In this document: positions 61,558-61,641 of the stretch, one piece after another
How positions within the stretch are numbered: the stretch's first letter is position 1
Layout: each line of letters begins with the position of its first letter
DNA from: Spongiactinospora sp. TRM90649
Lineage (GTDB): Bacteria > Actinomycetota > Actinomycetes > Streptosporangiales > Streptosporangiaceae
NCBI RefSeq assembly: GCF_029382225.1
Contig: NZ_JARLTC010000049.1
Coordinates: 1 to 61,641, forward strand
DNA: 61,641 bases
Reading direction: 5' to 3'
Position numbers and translations under genes: made by a program
Notes under the pieces: model-generated
Told to the model about the DNA's origin: nothing
Seen by the model: the letters and a program-made list of their open reading frames with translations, nothing else
Databases searched by the model: none

Positions 61558-61641
61558 GACGGCGGCTAGTGCCGCGTCACCGAACCTTGCTAGGTCATTG
61601 ATCGTTGGTGGGTGAGCACGCCAGCCTTGTCCCGGAGTAGT

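Noticed and set aside
1..61641. CRISPR arrays
   Set aside because: No regularly spaced repeats of 25-40 bp and no cas-like genes. The only iterated repeats are the short palindromes within the DUF2637 gene.
54242..61641. Assignment of the right-end operon to DISARM, BREX or type I restriction
   Set aside because: It has a helicase and a methyltransferase, but the defining DUF1998/DrmA, PglZ/BrxC and HsdS/HsdR components are not seen in the window.

Overview
The window is high-GC DNA with actinomycete gene families throughout: Scr1-type XRE/DUF5753 regulators with DUF397 partners, HATPase anti-sigma-like kinases, a BTAD regulator, DUF6247, DUF6879 and an FxLD lanthipeptide. The style fits a rare actinomycete, most likely Streptosporangiales (Nonomuraea-like), but no species marker is present. 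Nearly all of it is accessory DNA: two mobile-element segments, a natural-product cluster and what looks like a defence island.

Left segment (1 to about 11.7 kb). A minus-strand operon of overlapping small genes ends in a DUF2637/Spd-like membrane protein and is controlled from a divergent GntR/HTH promoter region at about 4.3-4.5 kb. After it come a GIY-YIG protein, zinc-finger proteins, a NUDIX hydrolase, a RelE-like toxin module, an anti-sigma-like kinase operon, a small GntR protein, an XRE/DUF397 pair and an MmpS-like protein. The segment stops at a 3' half of a tRNA-Lys(UUU) gene (11.62-11.67 kb), which looks like the right attachment site of an element that extends beyond the left edge.

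Middle segment (about 12-37.8 kb). An isolated gene of unusually low GC (12.3-13.8 kb) and a membrane BTAD regulator lead into an ICE. A plus-strand accessory operon (DUF932 and small proteins, 17.2-20.3 kb) is followed by a three-gene cargo patch (20.5-24.4 kb: a PD-(D/E)xK-like protein, a pRiA4b ORF-3-like protein and a GIY-YIG/RAMA protein). Next is a compact minus-strand type IV secretion operon (pilin, TrbL, PrgI, VirB4, VirD4/TraG, replication-relaxation protein, NlpC/P60 hydrolase; 32.9 down to 24.4 kb), then a sigma-like protein, a degenerate and an intact DNA methyltransferase in tandem, an excisionase and a tyrosine integrase. A STAND NTPase translationally coupled to an APH-fold kinase follows (38.0-41.4 kb).

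Right half. From 41.4 to 45.2 kb is a regulatory patch with a second XRE/DUF397 cassette clearly related to the one at 9.7-10.8 kb. From 45.4 to 53.6 kb is a class I FxLD lanthipeptide cluster: precursor, full-length LanB, LanC, a separate SpaB_C-type protein, the FxLD-system PCMT-like methyltransferase and a TPR-like protein. It ends in a truncated kinase pseudogene carrying an in-frame stop. No transporter or leader protease is visible.

From 54.2 kb to the right edge is a five-gene minus-strand operon: an unknown protein (probably continuing off the edge), a ParB-like protein, an SNF2-family helicase, a DUF3883 putative nuclease, and, behind a separate gap, a zinc-finger DNA amino-methyltransferase. 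The composition resembles DISARM and BREX in style but matches no system I can name. It is the best candidate here for an undescribed defence system.
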